Below are positions 27,508 to 35,296 of a stretch of DNA of 64,000 bases, one piece after another. Each line of letters opens with the position of its first letter. Positions within the stretch are counted from its first letter, which is position 1. The stretch comes from Streptomyces sp. NBC_00341 (GTDB lineage: Bacteria > Actinomycetota > Actinomycetes > Streptomycetales > Streptomycetaceae), in the NCBI RefSeq assembly GCF_041435055.1, contig NZ_CP108002.1:3658001-3722000 (forward strand), written 5' to 3'. The notes beneath the pieces were generated by a model that ran no database searches, was not told the DNA's origin, and saw nothing but the letters and a program-made list of their open reading frames with translations. A program made the translations under genes and the position numbers.

Positions 27508-28185
27508 ATGGAAACGATCGTCTTCGACATCGGTGAGACACTCATCCGCGACGACCGCTACTGGGCCTCCTGGGCCAACTGGCTCGGCGTCCCGCCGCAC
27601 ACGCTGAGTGCGCTGGTCGGTGCCGCGGTCGTCCAGGGGCGGGACAGCGCCGACGCGCTGAGCCTCCTGCGCCCCGACATAGACATCAACGAGGCCTCCC
27701 TCGCCCGGACCGCCGCAGGCCGCGGCGAGCACCTGGCGGAGCCCGACCTGTACCCGGACGTACGGCCGGTGCTCGCGGAACTGCGCGCGCTGGGCGTACG
27801 GGTGGTGATCGCGGGCAACGGGACCGTGCTGGCGGGAGAGCTCCTGCGGGCACTGGACCTGCCCGCGGACCTCGTCGTCACCTCGGACGAGTGGGGCGTC
27901 GCGAAGCCGGACCCGGAGTTCTTCGCCCGGGTGCTGGAGGTGTCGGGGGCGGAGCCGGGGGCGACGCTGTACGTGGGTGACCACCCGGCCGGCGATCTGT
28001 TCCCGGCCAAGTCGTGCGGGCTGCTCACCGCGCACCTCCGGCGGGGGGCGTGCGGGTACTGGTGGGCGGACCACCCCGATGTCGTCGCCGCCGCGGACTT
28101 CCGCATCGACGCGCTGACGGACCTTCCGGCGCTCCTGGACAGGGTGCCGGAACCGCCCCGGCCGAGGGCCCTGCGGGCGCTGTAG
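27508..28185 (+). CDS. HAD superfamily hydrolase-like protein
   Basis: 225 residues from ATG 27508 (a GTG three bases earlier is possible). Motif I reads FDIGET, so the nucleophile Asp7 is present but the usual Asp+2 acid/base is Gly. Motif II has VVIAGNGT in place of a Ser/Thr. The Lys of motif III (VAKPDPEFF) and the Asp cluster of motif IV (YVGDHPAGD) are present. HAD proteins with Gly at the +2 position are usually not efficient phosphatases, so activity is doubtful. Divergent from fbiC; no functional link can be shown. Confidence 0.8.
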   Translation: METIVFDIGETLIRDDRYWASWANWLGVPPHTLSALVGAAVVQGRDSADALSLLRPDIDINEASLARTAAGRGEHLAEPDLYPDVRPVLAELRALGVRVVIAGNGTVLAGELLRALDLPADLVVTSDEWGVAKPDPEFFARVLEVSGAEPGATLYVGDHPAGDLFPAKSCGLLTAHLRRGACGYWWADHPDVVAAADFRIDALTDLPALLDRVPEPPRPRALRAL

Positions 28186-28328
28186 GCCGGAGGCGGCGGT
28201 CCCGGGGCGCGGCGGCCGCTCCGTTCCCGCCAGGAGTCATCCGACCCCTGCGCGCAAGCCGGCCCGCTCCCCCACGGACAACGCGCCGATTTGGCGCACT
28301 TCGCCCCGACCTGACCCCGACGACCCGA

Positions 28329-28345
28329 CAGAAACAAACAGAAAC
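28329..28345. promoter_or_regulatory. Direct repeat CAGAAAC, possible DeoR-type operator
   Basis: Two CAGAAAC units start exactly 10 bases apart (28329, 28339) in an A-rich island inside a GC-rich gap. Repeats of this composition are typical sites of DeoR-type sugar regulators. It is 90 bases upstream of the beta-helix gene. Confidence 0.4.
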
Positions 28346-28434
28346 CTCCGACGGCACACTTCCGGACCTCCCGCTCCTCCCCGCATAGTGCTGTGCGAAA
28401 GCACCTGCGCCGAGTACCGAGAGAACGGAAGCCC

Positions 28435-30000
28435 ATGCATCCCCCGCTACCGCGCACGAGGCCGACCGCAGCTTCCGTGACCGCCGTGATCGTGGCCACG
28501 GCCGCCCTGTCACTGCCGGCCCTCTCCGCCCCGGCGTCGGCCGCCGCCCCGCACGCGAGCAGCCGTGCGGTCCAGTACGTCGACTGCTCCGCCACGGGGA
28601 GCCGGCAGACGGGTTCCGTCACCGCGCCCTGGCAGAGCCTGGACCAGGTCAACCGGCTGGAGCTCACGACCGGCAGCCAGATCCGGCTCAGGCGCTCCAC
28701 CCGCTGCACCGGCACCCTGGCGCCCGACGGCTCGGGCGCGCCGGGCAGGCCGATGGTCATCGGTGCCTACGGGACCGGCGCCAAGCCCGTGATCGACGGC
28801 GGCGGCAACCCGGAGACGCTGCTGCTGAAGAACACCCAGTGGGTCGAGGCGAGCGACCTCTCGATCACCAACTCGGGCAACTCGGGCGGCAACAAGCGCG
28901 GCGTGCGCGTCCAGCTGGAGGACTACGGCACCGGGACGCACTACCGGCTGACCGGTCTGGACATCCACGACATCCGGGGCGACGACACCAAGGGCACCAC
29001 CGGCTCCGCGGGCATCCTGTTCTCCGTCACGGGCTCGGCCACACCCACCAGGTTCGACGACGTCGAGGTCTCCGGGAACACCGTCACCGGTGTCGACCGC
29101 GAGGGCATCTACTTCGGCTCGACCTGGAACAACCGCCCGGTACACGGCGACTACGACCCGGACGGGCCCGCCTACCTGCCGTCCACCCGGGTCGTCGTCC
29201 GAGGCAACACGCTGAAGGACCTCGCAGGGGACGGCATCGTCATGACGGCGACCGACGGCGCGCTCGTCGAACACAACCGCCTCGACGGATTCCAGCGCCG
29301 CTCGGCCGGCTACAACGCGGGCATGTGGCCCTGGAACGCCGACAACACGCTCTTCCAGTACAACGAGGTGTCCGGCGGCGAGACGACCCGCGACGGAATG
29401 GCGTACGACGTCGACGAGGGCACGTTCGGCACCGTCTTCCAGTACAACGTCAGCCATGACAACGCGGGCGGCTTCTTCCTGGTCTGCACGGCGACGGGGA
29501 CGCTCTCCGACGCGGTCATCCGGTACAACGTCAGCCGCGACGACCACTACCGGGGCATCGAGACCTGTTCCGGCTCCTTCGACGACGTACGGGCGCACAA
29601 CAACACCGTGTACATCGGCGAGGGCATCAGCCAGACGGTCGTCAACGAGAACACGGACAAACACCACGGCCTGACGCTGACCAACAACATCGTGGTCAAG
29701 GAGGGTACGGGCACCGCGACGTTCGCCCTCAGGGACAGCACCGGCGTCTCCCTCTCCCACAACACCCTGGTGGGTGTCACCGGCGCTCCCGCCGACCCCG
29801 GCGGCTCCACCGCCGACCCCCTGCTGACCGACCGCACCGGCGCACTCCCCGGCGGACTGCGGCTGCGCCAGGGCTCGCCCGCGATCGGCGCGGGTACCCC
29901 GGTGCCCGGCGTGGGGCGCGACCTGTACGGCAACGCCGTCACGGACCCGCCGAACGTCGGCGCCTACGCGGGCCCGGGCGTGGCCGGTCCCGGGGCGTAG
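28435..30000 (+). CDS. Secreted right-handed parallel beta-helix protein
   Basis: 521 residues. Signal peptide at about 1-35 (ASVTAVIVATAALSLPALS, cleavage near ASAAA), then a short Cys-containing N-cap, and from about 100 to 440 repeated strands of the type VVRGNTLKDLAGDGIVM, FQYNVSHDNAGG and VIRYNVSRDDHYRG, which are rungs of a pectate-lyase-like beta-helix. A C-terminal LRLRQGSPAIGAGTPVPGVGRDLYG element is common in this family. Probably a polysaccharide lyase or glycan-binding protein; catalytic residues cannot be fixed by eye. ATG 28435 preferred (GGAA upstream). Confidence 0.85.
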   Translation: MHPPLPRTRPTAASVTAVIVATAALSLPALSAPASAAAPHASSRAVQYVDCSATGSRQTGSVTAPWQSLDQVNRLELTTGSQIRLRRSTRCTGTLAPDGSGAPGRPMVIGAYGTGAKPVIDGGGNPETLLLKNTQWVEASDLSITNSGNSGGNKRGVRVQLEDYGTGTHYRLTGLDIHDIRGDDTKGTTGSAGILFSVTGSATPTRFDDVEVSGNTVTGVDREGIYFGSTWNNRPVHGDYDPDGPAYLPSTRVVVRGNTLKDLAGDGIVMTATDGALVEHNRLDGFQRRSAGYNAGMWPWNADNTLFQYNEVSGGETTRDGMAYDVDEGTFGTVFQYNVSHDNAGGFFLVCTATGTLSDAVIRYNVSRDDHYRGIETCSGSFDDVRAHNNTVYIGEGISQTVVNENTDKHHGLTLTNNIVVKEGTGTATFALRDSTGVSLSHNTLVGVTGAPADPGGSTADPLLTDRTGALPGGLRLRQGSPAIGAGTPVPGVGRDLYGNAVTDPPNVGAYAGPGVAGPGA

Positions 30001-30026
30001 CGGGTCCCGGGGCGTAGCGGGTCCCG
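29986..30026. repeat. 17-bp tandem duplication over the stop codon
   Basis: GGTCCCGGGGCGTAGCG occurs at 29986-30002 and again at 30003-30019, with a 7-base third start. The first copy contains the TAG stop of the beta-helix gene. Confidence 0.85.
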
Positions 30027-30037
30027 ATACGCCCCGG
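30007..30037. terminator. Terminator between beta-helix gene and SRPBCC gene
   Basis: 10-bp perfect stem (CCGGGGCGTA / TACGCCCCGG) with an 11-base loop between convergent genes. The left arm is created by the second copy of the 17-bp duplication. Confidence 0.7.
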
Positions 30038-30077
30038 CCCGGAGGGGTCCCGGTCGACCGGACGTGACCGGCACCGC

Positions 30078-30695
30078 TCAGCCGGAACGCGTCTGCGCCA
30101 CGCGCCGGGCCAACGCCTCGTTCATCGCGCGGAACTGCGGGAGTGTGCCGGACCTGAGCTGCGACGCGACGAACGGCACCGCGACACCGGTGAAGCTCTC
30201 GCTCTGTGTCAGGCGGACGCGATGGTCGCCGGTCTCCTCGATCACGAACCGGTGCTCGCCGTCCGCGATCCAGCCGGGCCCCATCTTCCCGATCCACCGG
30301 AGCTCCCGGCCCGGCTCGACCGCCAGGAGCTCCGGCTCGAAGACGGTGTCGCCGGTCCTGTCGTGCATGACATTGCGCAGGGTCGCGCCCACTTCGAGGC
30401 GTCCGCCGTCCGACGTCACCTTCGTCGAGGTGATGAACGGGTTCCACCGCGGATAGGCGGGGAGGTCGGTCAGCACCTGCCAGACCTCGTCGGGGGACGC
30501 CTCGATCTCGATGGAGGCCTCCAGTCGGACCGGGTGGGTGTTGGTCCACCCCGTGTAGCCGGCGAGCAGGGCGAGCAGCGCCGCTCCGGCGACGAGCAGC
30601 GTCCGCCGCCGTCGGCGGCGCCGGGCGGGAACGGGCCGCTGCGGTGCCTGTTCGGGGGCGGTGTCATCGGCGGTGTGCGGTAAGGCGGTGGCCAT
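30078..30695 (-). CDS. Membrane-anchored SRPBCC (START-like) domain protein
   Basis: 205 residues. An Arg-rich segment and one membrane helix (about 32-52) precede an SRPBCC fold (VRLEASIEIEASPDEVWQVLTDLPAYPRWNPFI, given here by its edges), which binds hydrophobic ligands in a deep cavity. ATG with GAGAGGAAG upstream. The TetR gene ends 51 bases upstream on the same strand, so the two are probably one transcript, and the SRPBCC protein may meet the same ligand that the TetR senses. Confidence 0.85.
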   Translation of the reverse strand: MATALPHTADDTAPEQAPQRPVPARRRRRRRTLLVAGAALLALLAGYTGWTNTHPVRLEASIEIEASPDEVWQVLTDLPAYPRWNPFITSTKVTSDGGRLEVGATLRNVMHDRTGDTVFEPELLAVEPGRELRWIGKMGPGWIADGEHRFVIEETGDHRVRLTQSESFTGVAVPFVASQLRSGTLPQFRAMNEALARRVAQTRSG

Positions 30696-30746
30696 CGTCG
30701 GTCTTCCTCTCGTTTCGGTACGGGGGACTGGGGACTGGGGACACGG

Positions 30747-31367
30747 TCAGCCGGAGGCGCCCCGCAGCACGCTGGCGACGAGCCGGTCGACGTAGGCCGC
30801 ATCGATGGGGGCGCCGGTGATGAGCAGCCGGTAGTACAGAGCCCCGGCCAGCTGGTCGAAGACGACTTCGGGATCGACGCCCTTCTCCAACTCACCCGCA
30901 TCACGGGCCTGTTCGATCATCCGCAGCACCAGTGCGTTGCGCCGCAGGAACATGGCGCGAACGGCGGCACCGATGTCCGCGTGCCGCGCGGCTGCGGCTG
31001 CGACCTCCGCGACGACCCCGGCGGACGTGTCGCCCGACGCCGAAGGGCGTCCGGCCAGGCGCATCCGGTGGAGGCCGTCGACGATCGCGTTGAGGTAGCG
31101 CGTGAGGTCAGCGCGTACGTCGTTCCGGTACGCGACGGGGACCTCGTCCTGCATCCGCGCCACGACGGCGACGACGAGGTGGTCCTTGGTGGGCCAGCGC
31201 CGGTACAGCGTGGTCTTCGCGACCCCGGCCCGTACGGCGACCTCGTCGACCGAGAACCGGTCGTAGCCGTGACCGAGCAGCAACTCCCCGGCGGATTCCA
31301 CGATACGGACATCCACCGCCTCATCGCGCGGACGACCGCGCCGTACGCCGGGTTCCACGGCACCCAC
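30747..31367 (-). CDS. TetR/AcrR family transcriptional regulator
   Basis: 206 residues, GTG start. HTH at about 30-60 (FSVDEVAVRAGVAKTTLYRRWPTK). The C-terminal region (AMFLRRNALVLRMIEQARDAGEL, then VFDQLAGALYYRLLITG) is typical of the TetR_C_11/AcrR-like group. A strong dyad lies 19-33 bases upstream of the start, at a position suited to autorepression. Likely controls itself and the SRPBCC gene behind it. Confidence 0.92.
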   Translation of the reverse strand: MGAVEPGVRRGRPRDEAVDVRIVESAGELLLGHGYDRFSVDEVAVRAGVAKTTLYRRWPTKDHLVVAVVARMQDEVPVAYRNDVRADLTRYLNAIVDGLHRMRLAGRPSASGDTSAGVVAEVAAAAARHADIGAAVRAMFLRRNALVLRMIEQARDAGELEKGVDPEVVFDQLAGALYYRLLITGAPIDAAYVDRLVASVLRGASG

Positions 31368-31374
31368 CCCTTAT

Positions 31375-31406
31375 CGCTACGACCGTTTCGTAAAACGAAA
31401 GTAGCG
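31375..31406 (-). promoter_or_regulatory. TetR operator TTTCGT-N3-ACGAAA
   Basis: Perfect inverted repeat TTTCGT-AAA-ACGAAA (31386-31400) nested inside a second pair CGCTAC (31375-31380) / GTAGCG (31401-31406). It lies immediately upstream of the TetR gene at 31367. AT-rich core in GC-rich DNA. Confidence 0.8.
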
Positions 31407-31490
31407 CCGTCCGCCCAATTACGCAACGGGCGTAGCGAAATAGCGGCGGTGGCCGCAGCAGGACAGGGGCTCGGCAGGTCGGCCCGCGAA

Positions 31491-32147
31491 TCAGCCCAGG
31501 AACAGGGGCAACCTCGCGGCGAGTTGTGTCAGTTCGGCCGTCTCCGACTCCGTCGGGGAACGTCGTCCGGTGCCGATGAGCAGGGCGTCCCTGTCGGAGA
31601 ACGAGGACGGGAACGGCATACCGGCGATCGCGTCCAGCAGCTCGCGCGACCGGGCCAGGCCCTCGGCGGGCGGTGCCGGGGCCTTGGGAAGGTGAGCGGT
31701 CAGGTCGAGGTGGTGCAGCGTGCTCTCCAGGACGTACACGGAGAGGTAGTCGGCCACCTCGAACACCTCGTCACGGGTGCCGACCCGGAGTCCGGGGGCG
31801 GCGAGTCCGGCGGCACGGCCCGCCGCGGAGCCGACGTCGTCGAGGTGGAACTTGAGCAGCCACGGCTCCTCGTACGCGGCGGCCAGCCGGACGGTCAGCG
31901 CGTCGAGCGGGTCCTCTCCGGTCGGCGGCGTACCGGTGACGTCCCAGTACGTCACCGCGTCCCGGGTCGGTTCGGTGGCGGCGGGCGTGGCGAGGGTGAT
32001 CAGGATGTCCTGGGCATCGATGACCAGGTGGCACACCAGATCCCGCACGAGCCACCCGGTGCAGCCGGACGGCCGCGCGAAGTCCGCGTCGTCGAGTCCG
32101 GCCACCGCTGCGAGCAGTGCTGTCCAGGAGCGTGAGAAGTCGTCCAC
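31491..32147 (-). CDS. DinB/maleylpyruvate isomerase N-terminal (MDMPI) domain protein
   Basis: 218 residues, GTG start. A four-helix bundle with the metal-ligand pattern of this superfamily: His in TGWLVRDLVCHL and His-His in LESTLHHLDL. Related actinobacterial enzymes are mycothiol-dependent isomerases or transferases; no thiol-specific residue can be confirmed here. It stands alone, about 120 bases upstream (in transcription terms) from nothing obvious. Confidence 0.75.
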   Translation of the reverse strand: MDDFSRSWTALLAAVAGLDDADFARPSGCTGWLVRDLVCHLVIDAQDILITLATPAATEPTRDAVTYWDVTGTPPTGEDPLDALTVRLAAAYEEPWLLKFHLDDVGSAAGRAAGLAAPGLRVGTRDEVFEVADYLSVYVLESTLHHLDLTAHLPKAPAPPAEGLARSRELLDAIAGMPFPSSFSDRDALLIGTGRRSPTESETAELTQLAARLPLFLG

Positions 32148-32175
32148 GACCGCAAGCTAACAGCGCCCGCTCCTC

Positions 32176-32195
32176 GGCGCGTTCGCGAACGCGCC
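32176..32195. repeat. 20-bp perfect palindrome
   Basis: GGCGCGTTCGCGAACGCGCC, followed by a partial direct copy (GAACGCGCCC at 32199-32208). Non-coding, just upstream of the MDMPI gene. It may be an operator or part of a terminator. Confidence 0.6.
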
Positions 32196-32207
32196 CACGA
32201 ACGCGCC

Positions 32208-32242
32208 CTGCCCGCCGGTGACCTGTAGTCGCCGACGGGCAG
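32208..32242 (-). terminator. Hairpin after the NlpC/P60 gene
   Basis: 7-bp arms CTGCCCG / CGGGCAG with a 21-base loop, 45 bases beyond the NlpC/P60 stop. Confidence 0.45.
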
Positions 32243-32286
32243 GAGAAGTACTCACCGGGCGCGGAAGTCCGCCCGTCGACGCGTGA

Positions 32287-33342
32287 TCAGATGCGCACCG
32301 CGCCGTAGATGGAGCCGATCGTGCCCATCGACTCGTAGCGGACAGAGGCGCCGGGGTACGGGGCGTGGAGCACGCTGCCGCCGCCCGCGTAGAGCCCCAC
32401 GTGCGAATTGCCGTTGAAGAAGACCAGGTCGCCCGGCTTCAGCTGGCTCGTCGAGATGCGCGTGCCCTGGTTGATCTGGGTGAACGTGGTGCGGGTGATC
32501 TCGGCACCGGCCTGGTGGTAGGCCCACTGGGTCAGGCCCGAGCAGTCGAAGGAGCCGGGACCGGTGGCGCGTGCCTGGTACGGCATGCCGATCCGCGTCG
32601 CGGCGGCCTGGAGGGCAGCCCCGCCGAGGTTGGACGCGGGGGCCTCGTTGCCGAGTTCGACCCGGTCACCGGCGCCGCGGCTGGCGCGCACCTTGTCACT
32701 GGCGGCGTTGCTGGCGCGTGCCTCGTCCTCGCGCAGCTTCTGGCGCTCGGCGGCGGTGAGGGTGTTGAGCACCTTCTGCGCCTGGGCGAGCTTGCCCTGC
32801 TGCTGCTTCTTCTTCGAGCCGAGCGTCTTGCGGACGTCGGCCAGGTCACTGAGCTTGTCCTGGGCCTCCTTGCGCTCCTGCGCGAGGGTCCGCTGCTTGC
32901 TCTGGATCTTCGTCAGCGCTTCCGTCTGCTTGGCCGTCAACTGGTCCAGCGCGGAGGCCTGGTCGAGGAAGCTGTCCGGGTCGGAGGCGAGGAAGAGCTG
33001 CACCGAGGGGTCGATGCCGCCAGACCGGTACTGCGCGGCGGCGAGCGAACCGAGGCCGGCCCGGAGCGTGTTGAGCTCCTGCTGACCGCGGGCCACCTTG
33101 TCCTGCAGCGCGCCGACCTGCTTCTCGAGCTTCTCCTGCTTCTCCTTGGCCTCGTTGTAGTGCTCGTTGGCGACCTCGGCCTCGTGGTAGAGCTTGTCGA
33201 CCTCGGCCTTGACCTCACTCTTGGTCGGCTTGGGGTCGGCGTGAGCGGCCTGGGAGGTGAGAGCCACGGCCGCAGCGGCGGTCGCGGTGAGCACGGTCAC
33301 ACGGGCGCGGCTCGGGTTCTTGGGACGACGGTGGGACGCCAC
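32287..33342 (-). CDS. Secreted NlpC/P60 family peptidoglycan endopeptidase
   Basis: 351 residues from GTG 33342 (AAGGAG 9 bases upstream). Signal peptide at about 1-36 (ending AAHA), a long coiled coil (about 45-215) as in RipA/PcsB-like hydrolases, and a C-terminal NlpC/P60 domain with the catalytic Cys in FDCSGL and His in SHVGLYAG. It cleaves peptide cross-links in the cell wall, probably during septation or spore germination. Its leader RNA is long and structured, which in actinomycetes is typical of wall hydrolases under cyclic di-AMP control. Confidence 0.93.
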   Translation of the reverse strand: MASHRRPKNPSRARVTVLTATAAAAVALTSQAAHADPKPTKSEVKAEVDKLYHEAEVANEHYNEAKEKQEKLEKQVGALQDKVARGQQELNTLRAGLGSLAAAQYRSGGIDPSVQLFLASDPDSFLDQASALDQLTAKQTEALTKIQSKQRTLAQERKEAQDKLSDLADVRKTLGSKKKQQQGKLAQAQKVLNTLTAAERQKLREDEARASNAASDKVRASRGAGDRVELGNEAPASNLGGAALQAAATRIGMPYQARATGPGSFDCSGLTQWAYHQAGAEITRTTFTQINQGTRISTSQLKPGDLVFFNGNSHVGLYAGGGSVLHAPYPGASVRYESMGTIGSIYGAVRI

Positions 33343-33360
33343 GAAGGCGAGCTCCTTCTT

Positions 33361-33480
33361 CCTGGAGCCGCCTACCGGGCTATGGGGGGACGGGAAGCCC
33401 CGGCTCCGCACACGTCACGGAATCGGCGGTTCCTTCGCTGCCACCCCGGATGGGTGACCAACCGTGCGAAGGTTCGAGGG
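33361..33480 (-). ncRNA. Structured leader of the NlpC/P60 gene, candidate ydaO (cyclic di-AMP) riboswitch
   Basis: Starting 18 bases upstream of the start codon. Pairings visible on the minus strand: CCTTCGC with GCGAAGG, and GGAGCC with GGCTCC enclosing a G/C-rich loop. Segments GATTCCGTGACG and CCCGTC...GCCCGGTAGGCG resemble parts of the ydaO consensus. The strongest argument is the location before a wall hydrolase. The full consensus could not be matched by eye. Confidence 0.5.
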
Positions 33481-33673
33481 CCAACCATAGTGACCATCTC
33501 GTAATCAGTTCAATCGACGCAGGTGGAATCTCTCCACAAGGGGTACTTATTTTGCTCACACCGCACAACGCGTAGCCGCGATCTTACGGCGCGTTGCCGT
33601 AACTTCGAGCAAGTCACCACAAGGGTCATCAGGCATGCGGAATGCCACATTCCATCCGCCCGCCCCTCTCCCG

Positions 33674-33733
33674 TTTCCTCTTCCGCTTCTTCCTCCGCTT
33701 CTTCCTCCGCTTCTTCCTCCGCTTCTTCCTCCG
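33674..33733. repeat. 12-bp tandem repeat (CTTCTTCCTCCG)
   Basis: Four perfect copies at 33686-33733, preceded by one imperfect copy (33674-33685). A strongly strand-biased purine/pyrimidine tract, about 45 bases upstream of the methyltransferase start. Confidence 0.95.
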
Positions 33734-33777
33734 CTTCCGGCGGCGGGACGGTTGAGAACGCCCTAGGGTCGCTCCTC

Positions 33778-34578
33778 ATGAGCGAATCCCCCTCCTCCCA
33801 CCTCCAGGCGACGGCGGACGCCTACGACGCCATGGCCGTCGTCTACGCCGACTTCGCCCGTGACAGCCTCGGCGCCCTCCCGCTGGACCGTGCGATGCTC
33901 GCCGCCTTCGCCGACCTCGTGCGGACGCGGGCCACCGGACCGGTCGCCGAGCTGGGCTGCGGCCCCGGCTACCTCACGGCGCACCTGCGGGGCCTGGGAC
34001 TGGACGCGTTCGGGATCGATCTGTCGCCGGTGATGGTCGGCCTGGCCCGCGAGGCGTACCCGGACCTGCGGTTCGAGGTCGGCTCGATGGACGCACTGGA
34101 TCTGGCTGACGGCGAGCTGGGCGGCATCGTGTCCTGGTATTCGGTCATCCACACCCCGCCGAAGGAACTCCCGCCGTACTTCGCCGAGTTCCGCCGCGTT
34201 CTGCCCCTGGGCGGCGTCCTCCTGTTCGCCTTCTTCGAGTCCGGGGACGGGCCGGTGGAGGCATTCGACCACAAGGTGACGACGGCCTACCGGTGGCCGA
34301 TCGACGAACTCGCCGGACTGGCCCGCGACGCCGGATTCGTCGAGATCGGCCGGATGCTGCGCGAGCCCCTCGAAGGCGAGCGGTTCCGCCGGGGACACCT
34401 GCTGATGCGCGCGCGGAACACGGGGAGCAGGAGGAGTAAGAAGGAGTGCGGGCGTGGGGAGGAGGGCCCTCGGCGCTGTGACAGAACGGAGACGCCGTCG
34501 CAGACCGCCTGTAACTCGGTGCGCGATACAAATATTTACGACCACACGCACCGCGCAATTTCTGGGGGAACACCGTGA
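33778..34578 (+). CDS. Class I SAM-dependent methyltransferase
   Basis: 266 residues from ATG 33778. The SAM-binding motif is VAELGCGPG (residues 56-64), with an acidic residue after strand 2 (FGIDLSPVM) and a GELGGIVSWYSVIH post-motif. The catalytic domain ends near residue 218. The remaining about 48 residues (from RARNTGSRRSKKE) are charged, run through the apparent promoter of the next gene and overlap its GTG by 4 bases. A stop (TAA) sits in another frame at 34436-34440, so the tail may come from a small frameshift. Substrate unknown. Confidence 0.85.
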   Translation: MSESPSSHLQATADAYDAMAVVYADFARDSLGALPLDRAMLAAFADLVRTRATGPVAELGCGPGYLTAHLRGLGLDAFGIDLSPVMVGLAREAYPDLRFEVGSMDALDLADGELGGIVSWYSVIHTPPKELPPYFAEFRRVLPLGGVLLFAFFESGDGPVEAFDHKVTTAYRWPIDELAGLARDAGFVEIGRMLREPLEGERFRRGHLLMRARNTGSRRSKKECGRGEEGPRRCDRTETPSQTACNSVRDTNIYDHTHRAISGGTP

Positions 34579-35267
34579 AGTACACCCGCATCGCAGCTAT
34601 CGCCGCCGTCGGGCTCGCCGCCACCCTCTCGCTCACCGCCTGTGGCAATGACGGCTCCGCAAAGACCTCGGCCGCCAAGGGCTCCTCGAACTCGTCCTCG
34701 TCTTCCTCGGACTCCTCCTCCGCCTCGGACTCTTCGTCCTCCTCGGGCGACAGCTCGAAGTCGGGAGGCGGCTCGCAGGCCGGCGACGTGAAGCCGGACT
34801 CCGGCGGCGGCGTCGAGACCCACTCCGACGCCGCGAGCGGCACGTCGGGGACCAGCGGCAAGGCCACGTTCTGCAAGACGGAGGACCTGGCCATCGACGC
34901 CGTGGACGCCTCGACCGACGACGTCTCCGGCAGGATCAACGTCACCATGATCAACCGGGGTCCGACCACCTGCTCGGCGACGGGCTTCCCGGGCGTCGAC
35001 ATCAAGGACATCGACCACACGTCGAGCCCCGTCGAGCGCAGCCACGCCCAGCCGCGCGTCACCACCCTGAAGCCCGGCGACGCCGCTGTCTTCGACATCG
35101 CCTACGACCGCGACAACAGCGACGACAGCCTCACCAACCCGACCGACATCCTCGTGACGCCCCCGAACGAGACCCACTCCGTGAACCTGAAGTGGCCCGA
35201 GGGCGCCGGGAAGGTCAAGGACTCCTACGTCGACGTCCAGGTCTTCCCCACGCACACGACCAAGTAG
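34575..35267 (+). CDS. DUF4232-type lipoprotein
   Basis: 230 residues. Lipobox LSLTAC with Cys23, then a Ser-rich linker (about 28-65), and a beta-rich domain of the DUF4232 kind (FCKTEDLAIDAVDA, INVTMINRGPTTCSATGFPGV, TTLKPGDAAVFDIAY). These are common, abundant Streptomyces surface lipoproteins of unknown role. The GTG start overlaps the methyltransferase frame, but an AT-rich tract (around 34525) is a likely independent promoter. Confidence 0.88.
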   Translation: MKYTRIAAIAAVGLAATLSLTACGNDGSAKTSAAKGSSNSSSSSSDSSSASDSSSSSGDSSKSGGGSQAGDVKPDSGGGVETHSDAASGTSGTSGKATFCKTEDLAIDAVDASTDDVSGRINVTMINRGPTTCSATGFPGVDIKDIDHTSSPVERSHAQPRVTTLKPGDAAVFDIAYDRDNSDDSLTNPTDILVTPPNETHSVNLKWPEGAGKVKDSYVDVQVFPTHTTK

Positions 35268-35296
35268 CCGTATCGCGAGGCGACTTCGTGCAGGCC

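Noticed and set aside
28510..30549. 679-codon minus-strand frame over the beta-helix gene
   Set aside because: It crosses two real genes and a terminator, and has no domain.
33674..33733. 12-bp repeats as a possible CRISPR array
   Set aside because: Units are directly adjacent without spacers and no cas genes are present.
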